From: Cyanobacteria bacterium K_Offshore_surface_m2_239
GTDB taxonomy: Bacteria; Cyanobacteriota; Cyanobacteriia; PCC-6307; Cyanobiaceae
DNA length: 33,810 bases
Reading direction: 5' to 3'
Assembly: GCA_016882305.1 (NCBI GenBank)
Contig: VGQX01000017.1
Coordinates: forward strand, 1 to 33,810
Position 1 is the first letter of the stretch, and the number at the start of each line of letters is the position of its first letter. A program made the position numbers and the translations under genes. Below are positions 9,216 through 18,417 of the stretch, piece after piece. The notes below the pieces were generated by a model. The model was not told the origin of the DNA. It ran no database searches and saw only the letters and a list, made by a program, of their open reading frames with translations.

Positions 9216-10580
9216 CTACAGGCCGGCTGTGCCGGCTTCCGTCGGCCAACGGGCGGCGGCATAGCGGTTCCACTCCCGGGCCGCGGTCTCCAGGGCCGCG
9301 TCGCTGGCGGCCTGACCCAGCATCGCCCGCTGCAACTGGGTGTAGAGGATCGTTTGCAGCCGCTTCAGGCCGGGGGTGGGGGGCACCAGCACCCGCGCCG
9401 TCTCCAGAGACCGCAGCGCCAGCAGGCGCGCGTCCCGCACCAGTCGCTCGCCCCGGTCCGCCGTTGTCGCTGTCCGCAGACGCCGTTCCATCGCCTCCAG
9501 GGCCACCCGCGAGGACGGCAGAACGCGCGCGGCTTCCGCAAAGCTCAGCTGATTGGCGCCGTTGGTCAGGAACAGGGCCAGATCGACCGCCGCCGCCGGC
9601 AGCGGACTGTTCCGGGGCACCACAAGGTTCATCACCGCCACATTGGTGTCGCCGGTCGCCCCCCGCAGCGGAAGGTGGGGGGTGGTGACGGCGGCGATGC
9701 CGGGCGCATTGGTCTGCAGATTGCGCAGGAAATCGGGCCCGCTGGCCACCTGGGCCAGCTCTCCGGCCTGGTAGAGCTCGATCGCCCGCCGATAGCCCTG
9801 GCTGACCACCTCGCGCGGCAGCAATCCCCGGCGATACAAGTCGGTCCAGAAGGCGAAGGCCCGCCGCCCCGCCGGGCTCCAGAAGGCCGCCTGGCGCCGG
9901 TCATCCAGCAGGCGCACCCCCATCTGCACCAACGCCTCCAGCAGCTCCGCCGAGTCTTCCGGAACCACGGTGACGAACAGGGCGTAGCGACCGGTGCGCC
10001 GACGGATGGCTTCGGCGTAGGCCGGCACCTCCTCCCAGCTCCGGGGAGGCGCCGTCAGGCCAGCCTGGCGCAGGAGGCGGCCATTGGCCATCGTCAGGCG
10101 GGTGGTGAGATACCAAGGGATGGCGAATTGCCGCCCCCCCAGACGACCGGAGGACCACACCCCCGGCAGATAGGCCCGCTCCACGCCAGGAGGCAGGACG
10201 CTGTTCAGGTCGAGCAGCCCCCCCCGACTGGCCAACCCGGCGGCGAAGAGGGGGTTGAGATTCACCAGATCGGGGGCTGTGCGCGCGAAGACAGACGCCA
10301 GGAGCTTGCGTTCCACCGCGCTCCAGGGCACATCGGTCCAGCGCACGGCCATCGGACTGTCCGGGGGGCGCTGGCGACGCCAGGCGTCCAGCGCCTCCTC
10401 CATCCAGGCCTGGAACCGGGGGGCCAGATCCAGGGTCCAGAGCTGCAGAGCGGGGGAAGGGGGGGGAGCGCCAGCCCGACGCCCGAAGGGGCCACAGGCC
10501 GCAGCTCCCAGCGCGAGACCCGTCAGTCCCAGGCCTCGCAGGAGCGCGCGGCGCGTCCGTGACGGAACGACCTCAGCCAC
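9216..10580 (-). CDS. Sugar ABC transporter-type extracellular solute-binding lipoprotein
   Basis: Signal plus lipobox (LRGLGLTGLALGAAAC), family-1 SBP pattern (LQLWTLDLAPRFQAWMEEAL...TAPDLVNLNPLFAAGLASRGGLLDLNSVL). Confidence 0.82.
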   Translation of the reverse strand: MAEVVPSRTRRALLRGLGLTGLALGAAACGPFGRRAGAPPPSPALQLWTLDLAPRFQAWMEEALDAWRRQRPPDSPMAVRWTDVPWSAVERKLLASVFARTAPDLVNLNPLFAAGLASRGGLLDLNSVLPPGVERAYLPGVWSSGRLGGRQFAIPWYLTTRLTMANGRLLRQAGLTAPPRSWEEVPAYAEAIRRRTGRYALFVTVVPEDSAELLEALVQMGVRLLDDRRQAAFWSPAGRRAFAFWTDLYRRGLLPREVVSQGYRRAIELYQAGELAQVASGPDFLRNLQTNAPGIAAVTTPHLPLRGATGDTNVAVMNLVVPRNSPLPAAAVDLALFLTNGANQLSFAEAARVLPSSRVALEAMERRLRTATTADRGERLVRDARLLALRSLETARVLVPPTPGLKRLQTILYTQLQRAMLGQAASDAALETAAREWNRYAAARWPTEAGTAGL

Positions 10581-11151
10581 GCCAGTCCGGGTCCGCCCGT
10601 TTCCAAAGCAGCAACAGCAGAGAGCAGACCAAGGGGGCCAGGAGAGCGGTCAGAAGGGTTTGGGCCAGCAGCAGATGGGGGCCGACCGTGGTCAGATCCT
10701 GCCAGGTCCACCCCGCCCGCGCCAGCAGAGCCGGATCCGGTCCGGGGCGGTCGCCATCGGCGAGGGGTGGGCGCCAACCCCAGGCCAGCCACTGCACCAT
10801 CAGCGTGAGATTGAGGAGGGCCGTTCCTCCCAAGGCCAGCAGCCCCAAGCTGAGGGGGCGCTCAATGGCGGGGCGGCGGGCGCGGAGGGGGCCCCACCAG
10901 CGAGCCAGCAGCACCAAGCCCGGAATCAAACTCACCAACCCGGGATGCTGGGCGTCCAGCAGCAGGCCGAGCACCAGCGCCAGCAGGAGGGCCGAGCGGC
11001 GCCCATCCGCCAGGGCCCAGGGCAACAGCCACAGCACGGGCCAGCAGGGGGGCGCCCCCGCCAGGGTGAGCCAGGACGGCGTGGCAAGGCTGACCAGCGG
11101 CACAAGAACAAGACTGGTGGCAAGCAGTGGCTGGCGCTGGAGGAGGTCCAT
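10573..11151 (-). CDS. mreD: Rod shape-determining protein MreD
   Basis: Small polytopic membrane protein (MDLLQRQPLLATSLVLVPLVSLATPSWL...), start overlaps mreC stop; position in mreBCD. Confidence 0.8.
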   Translation of the reverse strand: MDLLQRQPLLATSLVLVPLVSLATPSWLTLAGAPPCWPVLWLLPWALADGRRSALLLALVLGLLLDAQHPGLVSLIPGLVLLARWWGPLRARRPAIERPLSLGLLALGGTALLNLTLMVQWLAWGWRPPLADGDRPGPDPALLARAGWTWQDLTTVGPHLLLAQTLLTALLAPLVCSLLLLLWKRADPDWRG

Positions 11152-11894
11152 CAGGGGCGCAACACCTGCACCCAGTCGATCGCCTGCACCGGGGCGATCA
11201 ACTGGACCACCGCCACGGGAGCGGGATCGGCGTTGGCATCCACAGCCTGGATCACCCCCACGGGCAGATTGGGGGGAACCAGGGTGCTGGCGGGGGAGGT
11301 CACCACAAGATCTCCGGGCCGCGCTTCCGGATCCTTGTCCAGGAAGCGGAGCAGGGGGCGGGCGCTGCCGGAGCCCGAGAGCAGACCCTGGTTGCGACTG
11401 CGGTTCACCCAGACCCCCACCCGGCTGGAGGGGTCGGTGAGCAGGGTGATGGTGGCCGTGGCGGGGGTGACGCTGGCCACCAGTCCGATCAAGCCGCCCG
11501 GACCCACCACCGGCTGCCCGGCACGCACGCCCGCCAGGGCACCCTTGCCGATCACCAGCTGCTGCCACCAGCCCCCGCTTTGGCGGGAGATCACGGGAGC
11601 GGAAACGGCCTTGTCCGCGTTGGAGCGTTGCAGGGCCAGCAATTGGCGCAAGCGGTCGTTGTCGCTGGCCAAGGCCTGCAACCGCGCCTGATCCTCCACG
11701 CTCCGGGCGGATCGCAGCCACTCCGACTGGGCCGGGCCCGGCCAGAAGGGGAGGCTCAAGAGGGCATAGGCGTCATTGAGCAGGGCCCCCTTGCTCAGAC
11801 GCACGATGAGCAGCAACAGGATCAGCGTCAGCAGGAGGGGCCAGCGCCGTCGTCTCCCACGGGAGAACGGAGCGCGTCGCCAGGGAACGGACAT
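11151..11894 (-). CDS. mreC: Rod shape-determining protein MreC
   Basis: N-terminal TM, coiled coil and MreC beta domain (GALAGVRAGQPVVGPGGLIGLVASVTPATATITLLTDPSSRVGV). Confidence 0.92.
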   Translation of the reverse strand: MSVPWRRAPFSRGRRRRWPLLLTLILLLLIVRLSKGALLNDAYALLSLPFWPGPAQSEWLRSARSVEDQARLQALASDNDRLRQLLALQRSNADKAVSAPVISRQSGGWWQQLVIGKGALAGVRAGQPVVGPGGLIGLVASVTPATATITLLTDPSSRVGVWVNRSRNQGLLSGSGSARPLLRFLDKDPEARPGDLVVTSPASTLVPPNLPVGVIQAVDANADPAPVAVVQLIAPVQAIDWVQVLRP

Positions 11895-11898
11895 GGAA

Positions 11899-12987
11899 TC
11901 AGGCGGCTGGCCTGGTCTCTTCCGGCCCCTCCAAGAGCCATTCGTAGCGGGGGAAATCGTCCAGGATCAAACGCGTGCCCCGCACGACGCAGTACAACGG
12001 ATCATCGGCCAGATGGCTGAGGATGCCGGTTTCCTGGCTCACCAGATCGCAGAGTCCGCGCGCCAGGGAGCCCCCGCCAGCAAACATGATGCCGCGATCG
12101 ACGATGTCGGAAGCGAGCTCGGGGGGCACGCGCTCCAGGGTGCGGCGCACGGCCTCGACGATCACGGAGGCGGTCTCCGCCATGGCCTCCCGGATCTCCT
12201 GGCCCCGCACCTGCACCGTGCGCGGCAGGCCCGTGAGCAGATGTTGGCCGCGCACATCCTTGCTCAGCTGATCGTTGTTGTCGTCAGGAAAGACGGATCC
12301 GATCTCGATCTTGATCTCCTCGGCGGTCTGTTCGCCGACGACGAGATTGTGCACTTTTTTCAGATGCATGCTCACGGCTGCCGTGAATTCATCACCCGCC
12401 ACCCGCAGGGACTCGCTGAGCACGGCGCGTCCAAAGCTGAACACAGCCACTTCGGTCGTCCCGCCGCCGATGTCCACAATCATGGAGCCCTTGGGCTCCA
12501 TCACCGGCATGTCGGCGCCCAGGGCCGCCGCAAAGGCCTCATCCACCAGGAACACCTGGCGCGCATGGGCCTCGCCCGCCGCCCGCAACTCCCGCCGCTC
12601 CCCGGGGGTGACACCTCCAGGAATGGCGATCAGCAGCCGGGAGGCCATCACCTCCTCGCCGTTGTGGGCCTGCAGGAGAAGGGCGCGGAGCAAGCGGGCG
12701 GCGGCGTCCGTGTCGGAGATGACACCGTCGCTGAGGGGCCGGACGGCGATGATCTCACTGGCTTTGCGGTTCAGCCCGGAGGTCACGTCGCCGGGGGTGC
12801 GCCCGAGCATCGTCTTGGCGGTCTGGCCCACCAGGGTGGTGTTGCGCTTCAGGTCAACCGCGACGACGGAGGGTTCGTTGAGCACCGCCGTCTTGTCCAC
12901 CCCCTCGATCCAAACCAACGTGTTGGCCGTGCCGAAATCGATGCCGATGTCGCGATCACGGGTGATCTGAAGGCGATTGAAAAACAC
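11899..12987 (-). CDS. mreB: Rod shape-determining protein MreB
   Basis: DIGIDFGTANTLVWIEG...MIVDIGGGTTEVAVFSFG...GIMFAGGGSLARGL; actin-like phosphate-binding motifs. Confidence 0.96.
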   Translation of the reverse strand: MFFNRLQITRDRDIGIDFGTANTLVWIEGVDKTAVLNEPSVVAVDLKRNTTLVGQTAKTMLGRTPGDVTSGLNRKASEIIAVRPLSDGVISDTDAAARLLRALLLQAHNGEEVMASRLLIAIPGGVTPGERRELRAAGEAHARQVFLVDEAFAAALGADMPVMEPKGSMIVDIGGGTTEVAVFSFGRAVLSESLRVAGDEFTAAVSMHLKKVHNLVVGEQTAEEIKIEIGSVFPDDNNDQLSKDVRGQHLLTGLPRTVQVRGQEIREAMAETASVIVEAVRRTLERVPPELASDIVDRGIMFAGGGSLARGLCDLVSQETGILSHLADDPLYCVVRGTRLILDDFPRYEWLLEGPEETRPAA

Positions 12988-13150
12988 GCGACCAGGGGAA
13001 GCCAGGCCGGATCATAGGGTTGGCGATCCAGCGCTCCGGAAGTCCTCGGCTCCTGTGTGTGACAACCGGGATCGAGGGTGGAACTGGAGAAGCAAGCCAC
13101 CCCCAGCGGGGGGCCCAAACTTGATCCCTTCATTCTCAGGAGCCTCCGCC

Positions 13151-13531
13151 ATGGGCGTCAACTCCATCACCCTCGTCGGCCGTGCCGGCCGCGACCCGGA
13201 AGTCCGCTACTTCGAATCCGGCAGTGTGGTGGCCAACCTCACTCTTGCCGTCAACCGCCGCAGCCGGGATGACGAACCCGACTGGTTCAACCTGGAAATC
13301 TGGGGCAAGCAGGCCCAGGTGGCGGCGGACTACGTCCGCAAGGGGTCCCTGCTGGGGATCATCGGCTCGTTCAAGCTCGACCGCTGGACGGATCGCACCA
13401 GCGGGGAGGAGCGCAGCAAGCCCGTGATCCGGGTGGACCGGCTGGAGCTGCTGGGAAGCCGTCGCGACATGGACTCCTCGGAAAGCAGCTTCGGGGGAGG
13501 AGAGCCCAGTGAGGAGGAAGTTCCGTTCTAA
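13151..13531 (+). CDS. ssb: Single-stranded DNA-binding protein
   Basis: MGVNSITLVGRAGRDPEVRYFESGSVVANLTLAVNRR...; acidic tail ending EEEVPF. Confidence 0.95.
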   Translation: MGVNSITLVGRAGRDPEVRYFESGSVVANLTLAVNRRSRDDEPDWFNLEIWGKQAQVAADYVRKGSLLGIIGSFKLDRWTDRTSGEERSKPVIRVDRLELLGSRRDMDSSESSFGGGEPSEEEVPF

Positions 13532-13572
13532 GGGGGCTCAGGGCTGTCGCGCCAGCGGCGGTCGTCTGACGG

Positions 13573-13597
13573 GGGCGCCAAGCAGGGCGCCCTTTTT
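13573..13597 (+). terminator. Rho-independent terminator downstream of ssb
   Basis: GGGCGCC-aagcag-GGCGCCC followed by TTTTT. Confidence 0.88.
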
Positions 13598-13651
13598 GTT
13601 CCATCCCGTTGTTGTGGCGGCTGGCCGGGGCCGGAGCGGCGGCCGACCACC

Positions 13652-14226
13652 TCAGTGGCTGTCCACTCGCTTTGTCCAGATCCGCAAGCCCAACCAGCCG
13701 AAGCCGGCCAGAACAGACACCACCAGCAGGACCCTTACCACCGTGGCCACAGGTTCGATCCAGGACTGCACCCGGCGGCTGCCTTCCCCGAGGAGGGTGC
13801 CGGCCAGGGTCAGCAGGAGGGTCCAGATGAGGCTGACGGCGGTGGTCCAGCGGAGAAAGGGGCCATGGGCATCATTGCGATGCCGGCCGGCACAGAGATC
13901 AGGGCCATGCCGTGGCGGTTGAGCCAGGTGCAGCTGCGGTGCAGTTCTTGGGAGCTCCCAATCCAGCGGCCATGGCGAGACAGCCACTGCGCGATGCGTT
14001 CTTCGTTCACTTGGCGGCCGATGCCCTACCAGGGAAGCGCCCCAAGGACGGAGCCCGGGAGGCCAGCGAGCACGATGGGAATCAGAGAGATTCGTAGGAG
14101 ATCGATTCTTTCATGAATACCTGCGCATAGACACCTGGCACAACCAACAGCAGACGACTTGCCAGCCCAGACAGGGAATCCAAAGCAGAGATACCAGAAA
14201 GCAAGATCTGCCAGGCGATGCATCAC
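13652..14226 (-). pseudogene. Decayed dedA (SNARE-associated/DedA membrane protein) paralog
   Basis: Fragments LAGLPGSVLGALPW / GIGRQVNEERIAQWLSRHGRWIGSSQELHRSCTWLNRHGMAL / ISVPAGIAMMPMAPF / LRWTTAVSLIWTLLLTLAGTLLGEG... match the intact copy at 18418-19074 in order, but with an amber codon at 14026-14028, loss of about 39 nt (VFWGRLIPGIRTL) and a frameshift. Confidence 0.9.
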
Positions 14227-14293
14227 ACGAAAGCTCAGCCAGAGCGAAGACGATCTTCATCGTGATAAAATAAAAAAGCACAAGGGTTGAATC

Positions 14294-14665
14294 GTGCTCA
14301 CAAATCCGCTCCTCAGCCTATTTTTTTACTCTGTCATGCTCACTGCCGGACAGGCATTATTCAAATTGGCAGCTCAACACACCAAATCATATTCCCATAG
14401 CCCGATGACCTTTGCCATGCATTTATTTACGACACCCATCTTCCTGGCCGCCTGCCTTCTGTATGCGCTCTCAACAGTGATCTGGGTGGCCTTGCTGAGT
14501 CGCTTCCCTTTATCACAAGCCTATCCTCTCGTCATCGCCATCTCAATTATTTTAACAACAACACTCGGCATAACACTCTTCAAAGAGACATTAACCTTGG
14601 ACAAGATTTTCGGGCTCCTGATTGTCGGAGCTGGAGTGAAGATTCTCTCACGTTCTCTATCATGA
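14294..14665 (+). CDS. Small four-TM EamA/SMR-type transporter (ArnE/ArnF-like lipid-linked sugar flippase candidate)
   Basis: 123 aa, four hydrophobic segments, LSQAYPLVIAISIILTTTLGITLFKETLTLDKIFGLLIVGAGVKIL; GTG start. Confidence 0.75.
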   Translation: MLTNPLLSLFFYSVMLTAGQALFKLAAQHTKSYSHSPMTFAMHLFTTPIFLAACLLYALSTVIWVALLSRFPLSQAYPLVIAISIILTTTLGITLFKETLTLDKIFGLLIVGAGVKILSRSLS

Positions 14666-15354
14666 AAGCAGAGTCGGCCTACATTGCCCCTCGTCTTGGG
14701 GGGTTCGCTCCAAGATTGGCCTGGAGAGTTAGACAAGAAATTTACTGTGGCATGATGAAACGGCTTCAGCCGCAACCATATTGGACAATTCTTGATGCTG
14801 GCGTGACATCTGATCGCACAACAGATTCAAATTTCTTTGAAAAGCTTTACCCTTATCCTGATGCTGTCACCGCTGTAGGACTAGAAGACGCAAGCTTTCT
14901 TGAACAGGAACACCCAGGGGTTAAGTTCATTCTTGCTGATGCTTGTCAGCTCCCATTTGCGGCAGAGAGTTTTGACCTGGTATTCTGTTCAGCAGTAATT
15001 GAACATGTAGGCACACGACAAAGACAACTCGATTTGGTTCGAGAGTTGACACGCGTAGGAAAAGTGGTCGTAATTACAACTCCAAACCGTTATTTTCCAC
15101 TAGAGTTTCATACCTTAACTCCATTTCTTCACTGGCTCAAACCGGCGATTTTCAGGAGATTCCTGCGCTATTCAGGCCGTCCATTTTTTGCTGATGAAAA
15201 AAATCTTAATTTACTCAGCGAGAGAGACATGGATCGCTTGATTTCGGGCGAAAATCTATATGCTGTCAAAAAACATCACCGTCTATGGGGATTTACAAGC
15301 AATCTTGTTTATTATCTTTCGCGTCGCCCCCTTAGTCAGGAGTGTGACCTATAG
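14662..15354 (+). CDS. Class I SAM-dependent methyltransferase
   Basis: ATGA overlap with preceding ORF; WTILDAGVTSDRTTD...FILADACQLPFAAESFDLVFCSAVIEHVGTRQRQLDLVRELTRVGKVVVITTPNRYFPLEFHT. Confidence 0.87.
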   Translation: MKAESAYIAPRLGGFAPRLAWRVRQEIYCGMMKRLQPQPYWTILDAGVTSDRTTDSNFFEKLYPYPDAVTAVGLEDASFLEQEHPGVKFILADACQLPFAAESFDLVFCSAVIEHVGTRQRQLDLVRELTRVGKVVVITTPNRYFPLEFHTLTPFLHWLKPAIFRRFLRYSGRPFFADEKNLNLLSERDMDRLISGENLYAVKKHHRLWGFTSNLVYYLSRRPLSQECDL

Positions 15355-16490
15355 TGGAGCGAGCGATACGTTGACACTTTCGCAGCAGTGAGATATGAGG
15401 AAATGGAAACAAACATCAGGAAACAGGAAAGAAATCCAGTTGTGGCTGCCAAGGGTATGGCCAGGGAAGATCGCAACCAGAAGATCATCATGCAAACAAG
15501 GCCAATCAAAGCCAAAACAAAAGATGCAGCTGATAGCTTAAACAATCGATCCGTGCCCTTATTCAGCCCCAGAAGTTGATCAATCAAGGTGGACACGTGC
15601 CGCCTTGGCAAAGTGAGACGCTGATATATCATTTCGCGTGTCAGTATATAATCAGACAAAATACTCATGGATGCAATTGCACACGAAGCCGCGAAGATCA
15701 TCGTATTCGTTCCAGTAAAAGGAACGCACTGCACAGCATAAAGCAAACTGAGACATACTGCCGCCACAATAAGGAGGAAAGCAACCGGCAAGAGGCTATA
15801 TTTTGGTGAAAAAGACAACATAAATTTTAAATGGCGCCACCCGTCGCGCCAAGTCTTTAAATGAGGTTGTCTCCCAGGTGGATTTGGACGCAGGACTGTA
15901 GGAATTTCAGTAATTCGCAGAGAGAAAAGACTTGATTTAATCACCATTTCCGAGGCGAATTCCATGCCCTTACAGTGGAGGTTGAGCGAATTTATGGTCT
16001 CTCTGCCAAAGCCTCGCAGACCGCAGTGAAAATCACTGATCTTGATCCCAAAGAACAGCCGACCCAGTGCACTCAACACAGGGTTTCCAAGATAGCGATG
16101 AAGAAAGGGCATCGCACCATCGGCAATTGTGCCCTTAAAACGATTCCCCATGACCAAGTCATATCCTTGCTGAAGCTTCGAAACAAAAACCGGAGCCTGG
16201 CTGAAGTCATAGGTGCTGTCGGCATCGCCCATCAACACATAGGTTCCCTGAGCCGCACGGATGCCCTCCAGCAGCGCGGCACCATAACCGCGCTCAGAAA
16301 CGGCAATAACCTTGGCGCCATGAGAAATCGCGATCTCAGGAGATCCATCTGTACTGCCATTGTCGGCAACAATGATTTCATAAGGCGCATTGAGGGCATC
16401 GCCGCCAGCTTGGCAATCAGCGATCACCAAACCCAAAGTGCGTGCCTCATTCAGGCATGGAATCACAAAACTCAAAAGAGGAGATTTCAC
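15336..16490 (-). CDS. Family 2 glycosyltransferase, polyprenyl-phosphate (DPM1/ArnC-like) type with C-terminal TM segments
   Basis: LSFVIPCLNEARTLGLVIADC...EIIVADNGSTDGSPEIA...GYGAALLEGIRAAQGTYVLMGDADSTYDF...GNRFKG; C-terminal hydrophobic helices. Confidence 0.88.
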   Translation of the reverse strand: MKSPLLSFVIPCLNEARTLGLVIADCQAGGDALNAPYEIIVADNGSTDGSPEIAISHGAKVIAVSERGYGAALLEGIRAAQGTYVLMGDADSTYDFSQAPVFVSKLQQGYDLVMGNRFKGTIADGAMPFLHRYLGNPVLSALGRLFFGIKISDFHCGLRGFGRETINSLNLHCKGMEFASEMVIKSSLFSLRITEIPTVLRPNPPGRQPHLKTWRDGWRHLKFMLSFSPKYSLLPVAFLLIVAAVCLSLLYAVQCVPFTGTNTMIFAASCAIASMSILSDYILTREMIYQRLTLPRRHVSTLIDQLLGLNKGTDRLFKLSAASFVLALIGLVCMMIFWLRSSLAIPLAATTGFLSCFLMFVSISSYLTAAKVSTYRSLHYRSHS

Positions 16491-18208
16491 GTGATGGGCT
16501 TCAAACTCTGGGGAGGAGGACCGATTGCCTTATCAGAGAGTGTCTCTCTGATAAGGCGAGAATAAAAACCTACAGCTATTGGTGCCGCCAAGAGAGTGTA
16601 GGGGGCGCCGGAAAAACTGACCAGACCAATCAGCACATAGATGGCAGAGTGGATCAAGCTACAGCTCAATAGCCAGGCGGCTACCGGATCCAGGCTGGCC
16701 TTCACAAGCTGGCGCTGACGAAAAAGAGTCAACGAGAGCAGCGCCAGCACGAGCAGAAGCCATCTCATAAGAAAGCCAATGATACTGATACCCACGTAAA
16801 GGCGTTGCCAAAACACTTGCTCCGACAAAGGAATCTGCTCTGGGAGTCGGAGCCTTTGTAAGTCCGCAGGCGCCATCGGACCCTTCCATGTGTGTTTGGC
16901 CAGATCAGGGCGTCCAAAGGGAAACAGCTGGGGAACAAAGACTTTGGCAAAAATTGCGGCGGTTTCATGAGCCACCTCCTGTTGCAGATTGACAAATCCC
17001 CAGCGGGTGGGCGGCGTGGAATATCCTGAACTTTGATTCACACATTCGAGGCGCAAACTAGAACTGCAAAGTTGATCCACCTCCCTGTTGAGCTGAGACA
17101 GGGCAGCTTGGAAACGGGCTTCATTTGCAGGTGAAACAAGTTGGTTGGCAATGCTTTTCCGCAAAGCCCACACCAGCCAACCAGAAGCCATGTCTTGACA
17201 AGTGTCAGGGTATTCACGACAACCATAGTCACCATCACTCCAATCAATACCATTCAAGATACGACGCAAGCCCTCAGGCCTGTCTCTCAGTTCTTCTGCT
17301 GCCAAGATAAGTGTACGTTTTTTCACTGAGACGCGAGGGATATACGCCTGATCTCCCCGTTCTCTAAGGGCAGATAACTTAGCAAAGAACCGACTAAATC
17401 CTCCCTCTTCAAAACTGTTGGATAAGGGATAACCGTAGTGTGTTGCATGCAGAGAACGCAGGATAGCTATAGGCAGCAAAGGCACCAGCAGGATCAGGGT
17501 AAACGAAAGAAGAATTGACACTGACGCACGCCTCCAGAGGCGCCATTGTTGCTTGTTTCGAAGAAGCAATGCCGCAAGAACAAGCCAAACAAACATCTCA
17601 GAGACCACAATCAATCGTCCCTCCCTCGTGATCAACAAAAGGCCAACAGCAAAAGCCATCGCCAACATAGGCAGCAGAATTCTGGCCGGCCGCAAAACAT
17701 CGGCGCGAAGCCGGTCCAAGACAAGACTCCCAAGACCAAGTGCAGTCATTTGGATGGGAAGGTAGGTTCCCTCCCGCAAATTGCGGAGACCCAAGGGACC
17801 AAACTGAAAAGGATCAGCCAGCAAAGCCACCAACAAGGCAAGACGTAGCCATGGGCGACCGGGGCGAATCACTGTAAAGGCAAAGACAAGAGAGCCCAGG
17901 AGATAGAGAAGTCGCTTATAAGCGAAGGGGCCGATTCCAAGGTCAGCAGCCCAAGCCACCAAGAGCGAGTGGAGTGGTCCTTTTGCTGTTGTCAGATAAT
18001 CCCAGGGTCCCAACCAGTTACCCTGCTGGATCTGGGAGGACCAGCGGAAAAACAACCCATCATCCACGATCAGCCAGGGCAAGGCAGTGCCAGGCCCAGG
18101 AACGATGAGCAAGAGGTAGACAAGGCAGACAAAGCAGATGAAGAGCTTGGCTGAACCCGGAGATCTCAATGCGCCAAGCGGGAAGGTCATGCTGCAATCA
18201 ACCTCCAA
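16487..18208 (-). CDS. Polytopic membrane protein, candidate GT-C-like glycosyltransferase
   Basis: N-terminal TM then LPWLIVDDGLFFRWSSQIQQGNWLGPWDYL (acidic periplasmic loop motif), several TM helices and a large soluble loop; overlaps the GT2 start (ATGA). Start could be internal at MTFPLGALRS. Confidence 0.6.
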   Translation of the reverse strand: MEVDCSMTFPLGALRSPGSAKLFICFVCLVYLLLIVPGPGTALPWLIVDDGLFFRWSSQIQQGNWLGPWDYLTTAKGPLHSLLVAWAADLGIGPFAYKRLLYLLGSLVFAFTVIRPGRPWLRLALLVALLADPFQFGPLGLRNLREGTYLPIQMTALGLGSLVLDRLRADVLRPARILLPMLAMAFAVGLLLITREGRLIVVSEMFVWLVLAALLLRNKQQWRLWRRASVSILLSFTLILLVPLLPIAILRSLHATHYGYPLSNSFEEGGFSRFFAKLSALRERGDQAYIPRVSVKKRTLILAAEELRDRPEGLRRILNGIDWSDGDYGCREYPDTCQDMASGWLVWALRKSIANQLVSPANEARFQAALSQLNREVDQLCSSSLRLECVNQSSGYSTPPTRWGFVNLQQEVAHETAAIFAKVFVPQLFPFGRPDLAKHTWKGPMAPADLQRLRLPEQIPLSEQVFWQRLYVGISIIGFLMRWLLLVLALLSLTLFRQRQLVKASLDPVAAWLLSCSLIHSAIYVLIGLVSFSGAPYTLLAAPIAVGFYSRLIRETLSDKAIGPPPQSLKPIT

Positions 18209-18417
18209 TGAACTATGACAACATAGCAGTTGTTGAGTACAGGATTTAAGATACGTTTCTCACTGGCTGGGTCCCCCGTCTGCGGAGGGGAATTGAACGC
18301 ACGCGCTTGGGGGTGCTCCCCAGGCCGGCGCCCCTTTCTTTCCCGGATCCCTCAGGATTCCACAGGACGTCTCTTGCCCGGGAGCCCTCTGGGCAAGGCG
18401 TCGCTCTCCGAGGCGAG

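Noticed and set aside
9354-10562. 402-aa plus ORF
   Set aside because: Antisense to the solute-binding lipoprotein; His/Gln/Gly-rich.
11776-13017. 413-aa plus ORF
   Set aside because: Antisense to mreB.
18240-18415. Possible structured RNA or tRNA-like piece (GTTCAATTCC on the minus strand, CTTGCCC...GGGCAAG hairpin)
   Set aside because: The T-loop-like string lacks a pairing stem and no acceptor or anticodon arm could be drawn; probably a GC-rich intergenic segment downstream of dedA.
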